Shown: positions 30,815-39,288 of the stretch, piece by piece
Position numbering within the stretch: position 1 is the stretch's first letter
Layout: the number at the start of each line of letters is the position of its first letter
Source of the DNA: Phycicoccus endophyticus
GTDB lineage: Bacteria > Actinomycetota > Actinomycetes > Actinomycetales > Dermatophilaceae
Length of the DNA stretch: 64,000 nt
Reading direction: 5' to 3'
Assembly: GCF_011326735.1 (NCBI RefSeq)
Contig: NZ_JAANCN010000015.1
Location: 20,883-84,882, forward strand
Made by a program: the position numbers and the translations under genes
The notes under the pieces: model-generated
Told to the model about the DNA's origin: nothing
Database searches by the model: none
Seen by the model: the letters and a program-made list of their open reading frames with translations, nothing else

Positions 30815-31402
30815 ATGGGCCGTACGTGTCGTGCGCTCACCGGGGCCGTCGTGCTCGCGGTGCTCGCCCTCGGGGCGTGCAGTTCCGACGACGACCAGGT
30901 CGCGAGCCCGACGCCGAGCGCGACGAGCGCCAGCCCGTCGCCGTCGGCCTCGAGCGCCAGCCCCTCGCCGTCGCCGAGCGAGAGCGGCCCCGACATCCCC
31001 GCCGCCGCCCGCAAACAGACCCCCGCCGGCGCCGAGGCGTTCGTCCGCTACTTCTTCGCCCAGCTCGAGAGCGCGTGGACCACGCCGGAGTCCGGCCTGA
31101 TCGCAGCCCTGAGCATCGATGCCTGCCACTTCTGTGAGGTGACGGAAGGTACCGCGAGGTACTTGGTCGATCATGGGCAGCGTTACGCCTCCGACCCCGT
31201 GGATGTGCGGGACGTACGGGTCTTCGGGGGCGCTCCTCCTGGGCAGCAATACCTCTCACTGACGATGGTCCAACGTCGAGCCAGCATTGAGAGTCTTGAT
31301 GGAGAGGTGGTAAAGACCGACACCTACAAGGAACTGCCCCGCTACGCAACCTTGCGATGGGCGAACAGCCGGTGGGTCATGCTCGAAGTAGAGAAGACAT
31401 GA
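30815..31402 (+). CDS. DUF6318-type lipoprotein
   Basis: The protein has 195 residues. The N-terminus is a lipoprotein signal: MGRTCRALTG, a hydrophobic core, and a lipobox LGAC giving a lipidated Cys. A Ser/Pro-rich linker (about residues 30-60) precedes a globular domain of about 130 residues that resembles DUF6318 (AEAFVRYFFAQLESAWTTPESG, CHFCEVTEGTARYLVDHGQ). GGAAGGGA before the ATG supports the start. TACCGT (30765-30770) may be the -10. It overlaps the next gene by 4 nt (ATGA). The 3' half is visibly less GC-biased. Function is unknown. Confidence 0.82.
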   Translation: MGRTCRALTGAVVLAVLALGACSSDDDQVASPTPSATSASPSPSASSASPSPSPSESGPDIPAAARKQTPAGAEAFVRYFFAQLESAWTTPESGLIAALSIDACHFCEVTEGTARYLVDHGQRYASDPVDVRDVRVFGGAPPGQQYLSLTMVQRRASIESLDGEVVKTDTYKELPRYATLRWANSRWVMLEVEKT

Positions 31403-32298
31403 AGCGGGCGCTGCTTGCCTTCGGGATACTTGCGTCCTCTGTCTCCGGCGTGGGTGCGGACGAACCGGGCCCTCCGTTGGACCTTGACGCCAGCTCCGCG
31501 AATACCGGTACTCGGGTGACGTTGAGTAGTGCTGACATGCGTGACCTGGCTAGTTCCTACTTCCGTAACGCGGTGGCGAGTGGGCCTTTCCACGACTATC
31601 GGGCGGTCTCGGTGTGTGGGAACGCGGGACCGGAGAGCGCCAATCCCGGGGATCTGTGTCCGCCGTCGTGGGGGCTGTGTCGTATCGCGTCGGGTGGGGG
31701 TGAGGGTCCGGCGGTGGTGGTCTATCGGCGGGTGGTCAGGCGCGATGGGACGCCGGTGGTGGGGCCGTTGGGTGAGTGGGTGGAGGTGGCGTTGACGTGT
31801 TGGCCGGAGGCGGTGCCGGGGAACGAGAACGCGTTGACGATGGCGATGATTCGGGATGCGTTCCACGACACCGACTTCACTGTGCCGACCGTCAACATCC
31901 AGCCGGAGGGGGATGTGACGTTGGTGAACCTGCCGACGTTCTTCGAGGCACGGTTTCCCGACGCGGGTTTTGGCCCGGATGAGGTGGACCACCCCGATCC
32001 CGCCCGTCTGCTGGGCCATCCCATCGACGTGCGGCCGCGGCTGAAGTCGGTCACCTACCACCTCGGCGAGGACACTGTCGGCCCCACCCAGGACCTCGGC
32101 GGGCCGTACCCGGATGGTTCCGTCGTCCAGACCTACACCCGGCCCGGTCGGTATCAGGTGCGCCTGGACATCGTCTACACCGGCCAGTTCCGGGTTGGCG
32201 GCGGCGCATGGGTCGACATCCCGGGGGAGGTCGCCCTCCAGGGCACGCCGGTCACGCTCACCGTGCGTGAGGCCACCGCCCGTCTCTACACCCACTGA
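31399..32298 (+). CDS. Secreted protein of unknown function, possible PKD-like C-terminus
   Basis: The protein has 299 residues. Start ATG overlaps the lipoprotein stop by 4 nt, implying coupled expression. An N-terminal signal peptide (KRALLAFGILASSVSGVGA) leads into a mature protein with four cysteines (VCGNAG, LCPPSWGLC, LTCWPEA) likely to form disulfides outside the cell. The C-terminal part (about 195-290, TYTRPGRYQVRLDIVYTGQFRV) has the PxPGxYxVxLxV pattern of PKD/Ig-like domains. The first half uses unusually many TTG, GTG and TAT-type codons compared with neighbours. Together with the lipoprotein it forms a probable cell-envelope pair. Confidence 0.75.
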   Translation: MKRALLAFGILASSVSGVGADEPGPPLDLDASSANTGTRVTLSSADMRDLASSYFRNAVASGPFHDYRAVSVCGNAGPESANPGDLCPPSWGLCRIASGGGEGPAVVVYRRVVRRDGTPVVGPLGEWVEVALTCWPEAVPGNENALTMAMIRDAFHDTDFTVPTVNIQPEGDVTLVNLPTFFEARFPDAGFGPDEVDHPDPARLLGHPIDVRPRLKSVTYHLGEDTVGPTQDLGGPYPDGSVVQTYTRPGRYQVRLDIVYTGQFRVGGGAWVDIPGEVALQGTPVTLTVREATARLYTH

Positions 32299-32340
32299 GC
32301 GCCGGCCGCACCGACCTTCCCTCGACCGAACCGCGAGCGG

Positions 32341-32374
32341 CCGGTGTCGGGGACGCGGGGGTCCCCGACACCGG
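32341..32374. terminator. Bidirectional terminator between secreted protein and transporter genes
   Basis: A perfect 14-bp stem (32341-32354 with 32361-32374) lies between converging genes. Confidence 0.8.
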
Positions 32375-32391
32375 CCGACACGGTCGAGCCG

Positions 32392-33960
32392 TCAGGAGAA
32401 CAGCTTCGCTGCCGTCTGCAGCGTCTGGAACACGCCGTAGGCGAGCAGCACGACCATCACGCCCCACGACAGGTACACGCGCAGCGACCCGCCACGGGCC
32501 ACGGAGCCCTCGCGCTCTCCCTCGGCGAAGTCCTGGACGGCCTCGGCCGCCGTCCCCTCCGGCTCGTGGTAGCGGGCGTCGACCGCGCGCACGAGCAGGT
32601 TGGCGACGAAGCCGACGGCCAGCACCCCGACCATGGTGAACAGCGCGGTCCGGTACTCGGCCGCGGTGAGCTCACCGGGCTTGCCGGCCGCGTCGAGGAA
32701 CCCGTTGATGATCAGTGGCCCGGCCACACCGGCCGCCGACCAGGCGGTGAGCAGCCGCCCGTGGATCGCGCCGACCTGGAACGTGCCGAACAGGTCGCGC
32801 AGGTAGGCCGGCACCGTCGCGAAGCCACCGCCGTAGAAGCTGATGATGATCGCCGCGACGAGCACGAAGACCGCCGTCGCCGTCGAGCCGGCCAGCGCGA
32901 GCACGAGGTAGAGCACGATCCCGACACCGAGGTAGACCATGTACATCGGCTTGCGGCCGATCTTGTCCGAGGTCGTGGACCACACGAACCGCCCGGCCAT
33001 GTTGAACAGCGAGAGCAGCCCGACGAAGCCTCCGGCTGCCGCGACCGCCACCGACGAGGTCCCGTCCGAGCCGCGGAAGAAGTCCTGGATCATCGGCGCC
33101 GCCTGCTCGAGGATGCCGATGCCCGCGGTGACGTTGCAGAACAGCACCGTCCACAGCAGCCAGAACTGCGGGGTGCGGATCGCGTTCGCCGCCGAGACGC
33201 TGCGGTCGGTGATCAGTGCGCTCTTCTTCGCCGTCGCCGGGTCGAAGCCGGCCGGTGCCCACCCGGGCGGGGGGACCCGGACGTTCGTGACCCCGATCAT
33301 CATGATGAGGAAGTAGATGACCCCCAGGCTGACGAACAGCATGGTCAGCGCGTGCCCGTTGGCGAGGGAGGTCGACACCGACGGGTCGTAGTCGGTGTCG
33401 TAGAAGCGCAGGAGCTGGCGGGAGAGGGGAGAGGCCACCATCGCCCCGCCGCCGAAGCCCATGATGGCCATGCCGGTGGCGAGACCGGGCCGGTCGGGGA
33501 ACCACTTGATGAGCGTGGACACCGGGGAGATGTACCCGATGCCGAGCCCGATCCCGCCGATGACGCCGTAGCCGAGGTAGACCAGCCACAGCTGGGAGCT
33601 GGCCATCCCGGCCGCGCCGACGAAGAAGCCGAGCGCCCAGGCGCACGCGGCGGCGAACATCGCCTTGCGCGGCCCGACCCGGTCCACCCAGGTGCCGAGG
33701 ACCGCGGCCGCCAGGCCGAGCATGACGATCGCGATCGAGAACACGATCCCGACGGCCGTCAGCGACGAGTCGAAGTGGGACACCATCGAGGCCTTGTAGA
33801 CACTCGTCGCGTAGACCTGGCCGATGCACAGGTGGATCGCGAGGGCCGCGGGCGGGATGAGCCACCGGTTGTAGTCGTGGGGCGCAACGGTGTGGTGGCG
33901 GTCGAGCAGCGAGAGCAGCCCTCCCGAGGGTGCCCCCTGCTCGTCGGTCGTGGCGGACAT
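32392..33960 (-). CDS. OFA-type MFS transporter (oxalate/formate antiporter family)
   Basis: The protein has 522 residues and about 12 hydrophobic helices. Conserved MFS/OFA stretches are NRWLIPPAALAIHLCIGQVYATSVYK, the DRVGPRKAM loop between helices 2 and 3, GIGLGIGYISPVSTLIKWFPDRPGLATGMAIMGFGGGA, and DKIGRKP between helices 8 and 9. OFA members move small carboxylates such as oxalate, formate or pyruvate; the substrate here is unknown. The ATG at 33960 follows a GGAAGGGGAAGG ribosome site on the minus strand, and upstream frame extension to 34413 is discarded. A terminator lies downstream. Confidence 0.88.
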   Translation of the reverse strand: MSATTDEQGAPSGGLLSLLDRHHTVAPHDYNRWLIPPAALAIHLCIGQVYATSVYKASMVSHFDSSLTAVGIVFSIAIVMLGLAAAVLGTWVDRVGPRKAMFAAACAWALGFFVGAAGMASSQLWLVYLGYGVIGGIGLGIGYISPVSTLIKWFPDRPGLATGMAIMGFGGGAMVASPLSRQLLRFYDTDYDPSVSTSLANGHALTMLFVSLGVIYFLIMMIGVTNVRVPPPGWAPAGFDPATAKKSALITDRSVSAANAIRTPQFWLLWTVLFCNVTAGIGILEQAAPMIQDFFRGSDGTSSVAVAAAGGFVGLLSLFNMAGRFVWSTTSDKIGRKPMYMVYLGVGIVLYLVLALAGSTATAVFVLVAAIIISFYGGGFATVPAYLRDLFGTFQVGAIHGRLLTAWSAAGVAGPLIINGFLDAAGKPGELTAAEYRTALFTMVGVLAVGFVANLLVRAVDARYHEPEGTAAEAVQDFAEGEREGSVARGGSLRVYLSWGVMVVLLAYGVFQTLQTAAKLFS

Positions 33961-34231
33961 GCCTTCCCCTTCCACTGGTCCCGGCGCACCGTTGCGCCTC
34001 GGGTGGCCCGCCGCGCGGCGAACACCGCGACCGAGACTAGGGACGTTGGCGCCCGCGTGGGGAGGAACGGGCTCACGAAGTGGCCGGAGGGCACGGTCGG
34101 CGCCACCACCGGGCCGAGCTCGGGTCGGCTCCGGTGTGGCGCAGCGTCCCTGTCGGTGCCCGTCCCTACGCTTTCGAGACGAGCCACCGTGGAAGGACGC
34201 CCCGCGGTGCCGACGGCGGAGGAGGTGCGCG

Positions 34232-34921
34232 GTGCAGGTCCAGCAGGCTCTGGCCATGGCGCGGCGGCTCCTGCACGAGCACGGGCTCGAGGAGTGGAGC
34301 GTCGTCGTCGACCGCGCCAAGACGCGTGCCGGGGTGTGCCGTTTCGCCCGGCGGCAGATCGGCATCAGCGGGCCGCTCACGGCGCTGCACTCCGAGGAGG
34401 AGGTGCGCGACACCGTCCTGCACGAGATCGCCCACGCGCTCGTCGGCCCCGCCCACGGTCACGACGCCACCTGGCGGGCGGCCGCCGTGCGCATCGGGTG
34501 CACGGGTGAGCGCTGCGTCCCGAACGACGCACCGCGCGTCCCGGGGGACTGGGTCGGCCGCTGCCCGGCGGGGCACGAGCGGATGCGCCACCGGGCACCC
34601 ACCCGGCTGATGTCCTGCGGGCGCTGCTCGCGGGCCTTCGACCCGGCGCACCTGTTCACCTGGACCTACCGGGGCCGGTCGGCACCGCTGCCGGCCTCGT
34701 ACACCGCAGAGCTCGCCCAGCTGCGCCCGGCCGTGGCCGCGGTGCGGGCGCAGCCTCCGCGCCTCGGCGAGGCCGTCGAGGTGGCGGCCGGTCCGTGGCA
34801 GGGCCGCTCGGGCGAGGTCGAGCTCATCGGGGCCGTGCGGTGCCAGGTGCGCCTCGGCGACGACCTCGTCAGTGTGCCGCTCGACGCGGTCCGGGTGCTG
34901 CGCGCCGGCCGGGTGGCATGA
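34232..34921 (+). CDS. SprT-like zinc metalloprotease-domain protein with C-terminal KOW-like segment
   Basis: The protein has 229 residues. The SprT-like domain shows the HExxH zinc site (HEIAHALVG, residues 64-72, with a third ligand likely in GPAHGHD) and a treble-clef/zinc-ribbon (CGRCSRAF with two earlier Cys). The C-terminal 50 residues (GEAVEVAAGPWQGRSGEVELIGAVRCQVRL) look like a KOW/SH3-type strand set. GGCGGAGGAGG six nt upstream fixes the GTG at 34232; the frame is open further upstream into the transporter promoter. SprT-like proteins in eukaryotes (Spartan) cut DNA-protein crosslinks, but bacterial roles are not settled. Confidence 0.82.
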   Translation: MQVQQALAMARRLLHEHGLEEWSVVVDRAKTRAGVCRFARRQIGISGPLTALHSEEEVRDTVLHEIAHALVGPAHGHDATWRAAAVRIGCTGERCVPNDAPRVPGDWVGRCPAGHERMRHRAPTRLMSCGRCSRAFDPAHLFTWTYRGRSAPLPASYTAELAQLRPAVAAVRAQPPRLGEAVEVAAGPWQGRSGEVELIGAVRCQVRLGDDLVSVPLDAVRVLRAGRVA

Positions 34922-35035
34922 GGTGGCACGCGCGGGGGCAGGCACGGCGCACGCGGTGAGCGGACGGGCGCGAGCGCCGAGGGCCGGTGAGGACCCTCAC
35001 CGGGGGTGCCCGTGACCGCACCCGCCCGACCGGCG

Positions 35036-35041
35036 GACAAT
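35036..35041 (+). promoter_or_regulatory. -10 hexamer of the patatin gene
   Basis: GACAAT is 7 nt before the GTG at 35049. It overlaps an in-frame ATG at 35040, so the GTG start is favoured. Confidence 0.45.
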
Positions 35042-35048
35042 GGCTGAC

Positions 35049-36080
35049 GTGAGCGACCACGACAGCGATGCGCCGACGCCCCCGGAGCGCGACATCGACC
35101 AGCCGCAGCGGCCCGAGCCGCTGGAGAGCGCCATGGACGCGCCGGAGCGGCCGGAGCCGGACACCGTCGCGCCCGGCCTCGCCGGCAGCACCCGGGTCGC
35201 GGACCCCACGAGCAGCGTCTTCGCGGACTGGCGGCCACCGCAGCACGGGCTCGAGCGGGCTCTCGTGCTCGCCGGCGGCGGGGCCACGGGCATCGCCTGG
35301 GAGGCCGGGATCGTCATCGGGCTGCGCGACGAAGGCGTCGACGTGCGCACCGCCGACACGATGATCGGCACCTCGGCGGGGTCCATCGTCGCCGCCCACC
35401 TGCGGCTGGGCACCGACGAGGACGGAGCGCTCACCCGCATCCGGGAGGGCGCGCCGCTGTCCAGCTACGGGCGGCTCGGCGCCTCCGACGCCGGGCGCTA
35501 CGTGCGCTCCCAGCTCACCGCGGACCGCCGCGGCGGGCGGTCGGTGGTCTCCCAGGCCGCCCTCGAGGCGTCCACCCCGAGCGAGGAGGAGTGGCTGGAG
35601 ACCGCCGGGCTCGGGCTGGTCGGCAAGGAGTGGCCACCGGGCCGGCTGTTCGTCACCGCGGTCGACGCCGAGACCGGCACTTCCGTGGTGTTCGACGGCA
35701 CCGGCGGGGTCCCGCTCGAACGCGCCGTCGCCGCCAGCTGCGCGGTCCCCGGCGTCTTCCCCGCCGTCGAGGTCGCCGGGCGGCGGTACGTCGACGGCGG
35801 CCTGCGCACCATCGCCAACGCCGACCTCGCGGCCGGCCACGCCCGGGTGCTCGTCCTCTCGCCCTACCCCGTCGGCCCGCGGATGCGCGACCTGCCCCGG
35901 ATGCAGCTGCGTGCCCTGCGCCCGCACAGCCGCACACACCTCGTCGTGCCGGACGCCAAGGACCTGTGGGCGATGGGCGCCAACCCGCTCGACATGACGC
36001 GGGGGGCCGAGACCTTCGAGTCCGCCCGGGCCCACGGGCGGCGCATCGCGGCCCGGGTCGCCGAGGTCTGGGACGGCTGA
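35049..36080 (+). CDS. Patatin-like phospholipase
   Basis: The protein has 343 residues if translation starts at the GTG behind the -10 hexamer (an ATG at 35040 would add three residues). After an acidic Pro-rich N-terminus (about 60 residues) the patatin domain shows the oxyanion loop AGGGATGIAWEAG, the nucleophile motif GTSAGS and the DGG catalytic Asp motif (RYVDGGLRT). Patatins hydrolyse acyl lipids using a Ser-Asp dyad. All three elements are present, so the enzyme should be active. No export signal is seen, so it probably acts in the cytoplasm or at the membrane. Confidence 0.9.
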   Translation: MSDHDSDAPTPPERDIDQPQRPEPLESAMDAPERPEPDTVAPGLAGSTRVADPTSSVFADWRPPQHGLERALVLAGGGATGIAWEAGIVIGLRDEGVDVRTADTMIGTSAGSIVAAHLRLGTDEDGALTRIREGAPLSSYGRLGASDAGRYVRSQLTADRRGGRSVVSQAALEASTPSEEEWLETAGLGLVGKEWPPGRLFVTAVDAETGTSVVFDGTGGVPLERAVAASCAVPGVFPAVEVAGRRYVDGGLRTIANADLAAGHARVLVLSPYPVGPRMRDLPRMQLRALRPHSRTHLVVPDAKDLWAMGANPLDMTRGAETFESARAHGRRIAARVAEVWDG

Positions 36081-36171
36081 GCTCCGCGACCGCCGAGGGC
36101 AGGGACGGGCGAGGCGTCCCGGGTGGGCCCTCGGGCGTCCGGCCCCCTCCGCCGCCGGTCCCGGCGGTCGA

Positions 36172-36177
36172 TAGGGT
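36172..36177 (+). promoter_or_regulatory. Possible -10 of the ornithine aminotransferase gene
   Basis: TAGGGT lies about 26 nt before the ATG at 36203 and just ahead of GGAAGGAGG. Confidence 0.35.
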
Positions 36178-36202
36178 CGCGGCAACGGAAGGAGGCCCAC
36201 CC

Positions 36203-37420
36203 ATGACGCCTCAGCACGGCGCCCTCGACACCGGCGGCCACATCGCCCTCACGGAGCACTACGCAGCCCACAACTACCACCCGCTGCCTGTCGTCCTCAG
36301 CCACGGCGAGGGCGCCTGGGTGACCGACGTCGAGGGACGTCGCTACCTGGACTGCCTGGCGGGCTACTCCGCCTTGAACTTCGGGCACGGCCACCCCCGG
36401 CTGCTCGCCCGCGCCCACGCCCAGCTCGACCGGCTCACCCTGACCAGCCGGGCGTTCCTCAACGACCAGCTCGGCCCGTTCGCGCAGGCCCTCGCCGGGC
36501 TGACCGGCACGGACATGGTGCTGCCGATGAACACCGGCGCCGAGGCCGTCGAGACCGCCATCAAGGTGGCGCGCAAGTGGGGCTACCGCGTCAAGGGCGT
36601 CCCCGAGGACGCCGCGACCATCGTCGTTATGGAGGGCAACTTCCACGGGCGCACGACGACGATCGTCAGCTTCAGCGACGACAAGGTCGCCCACGACGAG
36701 TACGGGCCCTTCACCCCGGGGTTCCGCACCGTCCGCTACGGCGACGCCGACGCGCTGCGGGCGGCCGTCGACGACACGACGGTCGCCGTGCTCCTCGAGC
36801 CGGTGCAGGGGGAGGGCGGCGTCGTCATCCCCCCGGAGGGCTACCTGCGCGCGGTCCGCGAGATCTGCGACGACGCGGGCGTGCTCATGGTCGCCGACGA
36901 GGTGCAGTCCGGTCTGGCCCGCACCGGGCGCACGTTCGCCTGCGACCACGAGGAGGTCCGGCCGGACGTCTACGTCCTCGGCAAGGCGCTCGGCGGCGGC
37001 CTGTACCCGGTCTCGGCGATCGCCGCCGACGAGCCCGTGCTCGGCGTCATCACCCCGGGCAGCCACGGCTCGACCTTCGGGGGCAACCCGCTCGCGGCGG
37101 CCATCGGCCACGAGGTCGTCCAGATGCTCGAGGAGGGCGAGTTCCAGGCCCGGGCCACCCGGCTCGGCGCGCAGCTGGCCGACGGCCTGCGCCCGCTCGT
37201 CGGCCAGGGGCTCGACGCCATCCGGGTGCGCGGCCTGTGGGCCGGGCTGGACATCACGGCCGGCGGGCCGACCGGGCGCGAGCTGTCCGAGCGCCTCCTC
37301 GAGCGCGGCGTGCTGGCCAAGGACACCCACGGGTCGACCATCCGGCTCGCACCGCCGCTCGTCGCCACCGAGGGTGAGGTCGACCTCCTCGTCGAGGCGG
37401 TCACGGGCGCGCTGGGCTGA
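36203..37420 (+). CDS. rocD: Ornithine aminotransferase
   Basis: The protein has 405 residues and is a class-III PLP aminotransferase. It matches ornithine:oxo-acid aminotransferase in the N-terminal HYAAHNYHPLPVVLSHGEGAWVTDVEG, the MNTGAEAVETAIKVARKWGY motif, the VADEVQSGLARTG (PLP Asp) and the Schiff-base Lys K261 in VLGKALGGGLYPVSA. The reaction converts ornithine and 2-oxoglutarate to glutamate-5-semialdehyde and glutamate, feeding arginine breakdown or proline synthesis. A strong GGAAGGAGG sets the start; the open frame further upstream belongs to a shadow of the patatin gene. Its stop overlaps the convergent hydrolase gene by 20 nt. Confidence 0.94.
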   Translation: MTPQHGALDTGGHIALTEHYAAHNYHPLPVVLSHGEGAWVTDVEGRRYLDCLAGYSALNFGHGHPRLLARAHAQLDRLTLTSRAFLNDQLGPFAQALAGLTGTDMVLPMNTGAEAVETAIKVARKWGYRVKGVPEDAATIVVMEGNFHGRTTTIVSFSDDKVAHDEYGPFTPGFRTVRYGDADALRAAVDDTTVAVLLEPVQGEGGVVIPPEGYLRAVREICDDAGVLMVADEVQSGLARTGRTFACDHEEVRPDVYVLGKALGGGLYPVSAIAADEPVLGVITPGSHGSTFGGNPLAAAIGHEVVQMLEEGEFQARATRLGAQLADGLRPLVGQGLDAIRVRGLWAGLDITAGGPTGRELSERLLERGVLAKDTHGSTIRLAPPLVATEGEVDLLVEAVTGALG

Positions 37421-38303
37421 CGGCCCGGGCCGCGTTGCGGGCGATGGCCTCGGCGATCTCGTCGCGGCGGGCCCGGGGAAGGTCGTGGCCCATGTCCGGG
37501 AACATCAGCAGCCGCGACCCCGGCACCGCGCGTGCCGTGGCGATGCCGCCGCTCGGCGCGACGAGCCGGTCGGCGAGGCCGTGGACGACGAGCGTGGGTA
37601 CCTGAACGCTCGCCAGCCGCTCGGTGCGGTCGGGGCTCTCGAGGATGGCGAGCAGCTGGCGCACGGTGCCGATCGGGCTGACGCTGCGCCGCACGGCCGC
37701 GCGGACCATCGTCGTCATCTCCTCCTCGTCGAACAGCGGGCCGGCGATCCGTCGCCATCCCTCGACCCCGAGCCGCACGGCCTCCTCCTCGTCGCTCGGG
37801 TGACCCTGGGTCAGCGAGAGCGCCATCGAGGGCAGCAGGGACGGGTGCACGCGGCCGTGCCGCCGGCTGCCCGTCGTCGACATGATCGAGGTCAGGCTGC
37901 GGACCCGCTCGGGGTGGTCCACGGTCAGCTGCTGGGCGATCATCCCGCCCATCGACGCACCGACGACGTGCGCGGTCGCGACGTCCAGGTGGTCCAGGAG
38001 GGCACGGGCGTCCTCGGCCATGTCCGCGAGGAGGTAGTCGGCACCCCCGGTGCCCGGCCGCAGGAAGCTGCGCACGACGGCCGCGCGCGAGGGCGGGGGC
38101 GACTCGGTGAAGCTCGAGAGCCCGATGTCGCGGTTGTCGTGCCGGATCACCCGGAAGCCGCGTTCGACGAGGGCGGCGACGAAGTCGGTGGGCCAGGCGA
38201 CGAGCTGGGTGCCCAGGCCCATGACGAGCAGCAGGGGCTCCCCGTCCGGCGGCCCGTCGACCTCGTAGGCGATCTCGACGTGCCCGAGCTGTGCGGTGGC
38301 CAT
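37401..38303 (-). CDS. Alpha/beta hydrolase
   Basis: The protein has 300 residues. Signatures are the LLLVMGLG oxyanion region, the nucleophile elbow VGASMGGMIAQ (Ser), and the C-terminal catalytic Asp/His region (VHGLADRLVAPSGG and FPDMGHDLPRARRDE). The substrate is unknown, but the sequence resembles esterase/haloperoxidase-type hydrolases. The ATG at 38303 is preferred over an extension to 38393; a GAGACT hexamer lies 7 nt upstream on the minus strand. It converges on rocD with a 20-nt overlap of coding ends. Confidence 0.88.
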   Translation of the reverse strand: MATAQLGHVEIAYEVDGPPDGEPLLLVMGLGTQLVAWPTDFVAALVERGFRVIRHDNRDIGLSSFTESPPPSRAAVVRSFLRPGTGGADYLLADMAEDARALLDHLDVATAHVVGASMGGMIAQQLTVDHPERVRSLTSIMSTTGSRRHGRVHPSLLPSMALSLTQGHPSDEEEAVRLGVEGWRRIAGPLFDEEEMTTMVRAAVRRSVSPIGTVRQLLAILESPDRTERLASVQVPTLVVHGLADRLVAPSGGIATARAVPGSRLLMFPDMGHDLPRARRDEIAEAIARNAARAVSPARP

Positions 38304-38394
38304 GAGGCCCAGTCTCCCACCGGTATCCGCGTGGCCGACCGCGCCGGCCCTTACCGCCGTCGCGGGCCGGCGCCGCCGGGACCGCCTGCACAAC

Positions 38395-38400
38395 TAGCAT
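38395..38400 (+). promoter_or_regulatory. -10 hexamer of the small membrane protein pair
   Basis: TAGCAT lies 7 nt before the GTG at 38408. It overlaps an in-frame ATG at 38399, favouring the GTG. Confidence 0.45.
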
Positions 38401-38407
38401 GTGCGGC

Positions 38408-38770
38408 GTGATCGCAGCGCTGACGTACGTCGTCGTGGCGGTCTCGGTGACCCTGTGCCTCGCGGCGGTCTGGTACGCAGTCCGCGACCGGCTCATCGAC
38501 GACCGGCTTCTCGCGGTCGCCGCCCTCCTCGAGCTCGGCGTCGTCGTGCTCCTCGTGGCCGGGCTGCTCGGGCTCGGCCGCATCGGTGACGCCACCGAGC
38601 GGGCGACCTTCGTCGCCTACCTCGTCAGCCTGCCGGTCATCCCCGTCGGGACCGCCCTGCTCGCCATCAAGGAGAAGTCCCGGTGGGCGATGGGCTCGAT
38701 GGCCGTGGGGGCCTTCGCCGTCGGGGTCATGACCGCCCGTCTCCTCCAGATCTGGATGGCCTATGCCTGA
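38408..38770 (+). CDS. Small four-helix membrane protein, unknown
   Basis: The protein has 120 residues (123 if the ATG at 38399 is used). It has four hydrophobic helices (about 4-24, 35-57, 65-85, 92-115) and short loops, with MTARLLQIWMA at the end. The pattern is common among uncharacterised actinobacterial membrane proteins. It overlaps the next membrane-protein gene by 8 nt, so the pair is probably co-translated and may form a complex. Confidence 0.75.
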   Translation: MIAALTYVVVAVSVTLCLAAVWYAVRDRLIDDRLLAVAALLELGVVVLLVAGLLGLGRIGDATERATFVAYLVSLPVIPVGTALLAIKEKSRWAMGSMAVGAFAVGVMTARLLQIWMAYA

Positions 38771-39236
38771 CTCCTCTGTCCGCGACCGCCGTGCCCTCGG
38801 TGGCCCCGGCGTCCTCCTCGTCGTCGTCTACGGGGTGCTCGCCCTCGCCGCCACGGGCCGCTCCGTGCTGCAGATCAGCGAGTACTTCGAGCGGGCGCCA
38901 CTGGCCTACGTGCTGTCCGCGGTGGCCGCCGTCGTCTACCTGCTCGCGACGTGGTGCCTCGCCCGCGGCGGGCGGTGGGTGCGGGTGGGCATCGTGGCCT
39001 GTGCGGTCGAGCTCGTCGGGGTGCTCGCCGTCGGCGCCGCGTCCTACGCGCTGCCGTCGGCCTTCCCGGACAAGACCGTGTGGTCCCACTTCGGGCAGGG
39101 CTACGGGTTCGTCCCGCTCGTGCTGCCCGTCCTCGGTCTGCTGTGGTTCCGTCGCGTCGAGCGCGCGGCCGCGGCCGAGGAGACCGCGGCCCGGGGCGCG
39201 GGCGTCGGGGACGGCGCCGCGCCCTCCGGCGGCTGA
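38763..39236 (+). CDS. Four-helix membrane protein, unknown, partner of the preceding gene
   Basis: The protein has 157 residues: a short N-terminus, four hydrophobic helices (about 17-35, 48-66, 72-93, 116-135), and an acidic Ala/Gly-rich tail. VLQISEYFERAPLAYVLSAVAAVVYLLATW matches a group of small conserved actinobacterial proteins I recognise only as uncharacterised. The ATG overlaps the upstream stop. Confidence 0.75.
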   Translation: MPDSSVRDRRALGGPGVLLVVVYGVLALAATGRSVLQISEYFERAPLAYVLSAVAAVVYLLATWCLARGGRWVRVGIVACAVELVGVLAVGAASYALPSAFPDKTVWSHFGQGYGFVPLVLPVLGLLWFRRVERAAAAEETAARGAGVGDGAAPSGG

Positions 39237-39254
39237 CCGGGGCGACGACCCCGC

Positions 39255-39283
39255 CCGCGGGAGCCCGAGAGGGGCCCCCGCGG
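39255..39283. terminator. Bidirectional terminator hairpin
   Basis: CCGCGGG (39255-39261) pairs with CCCGCGG (39277-39283), and GCCC/GGGGC extends the stem, between converging genes. Confidence 0.55.
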
Positions 39284-39288
39284 CCGCG

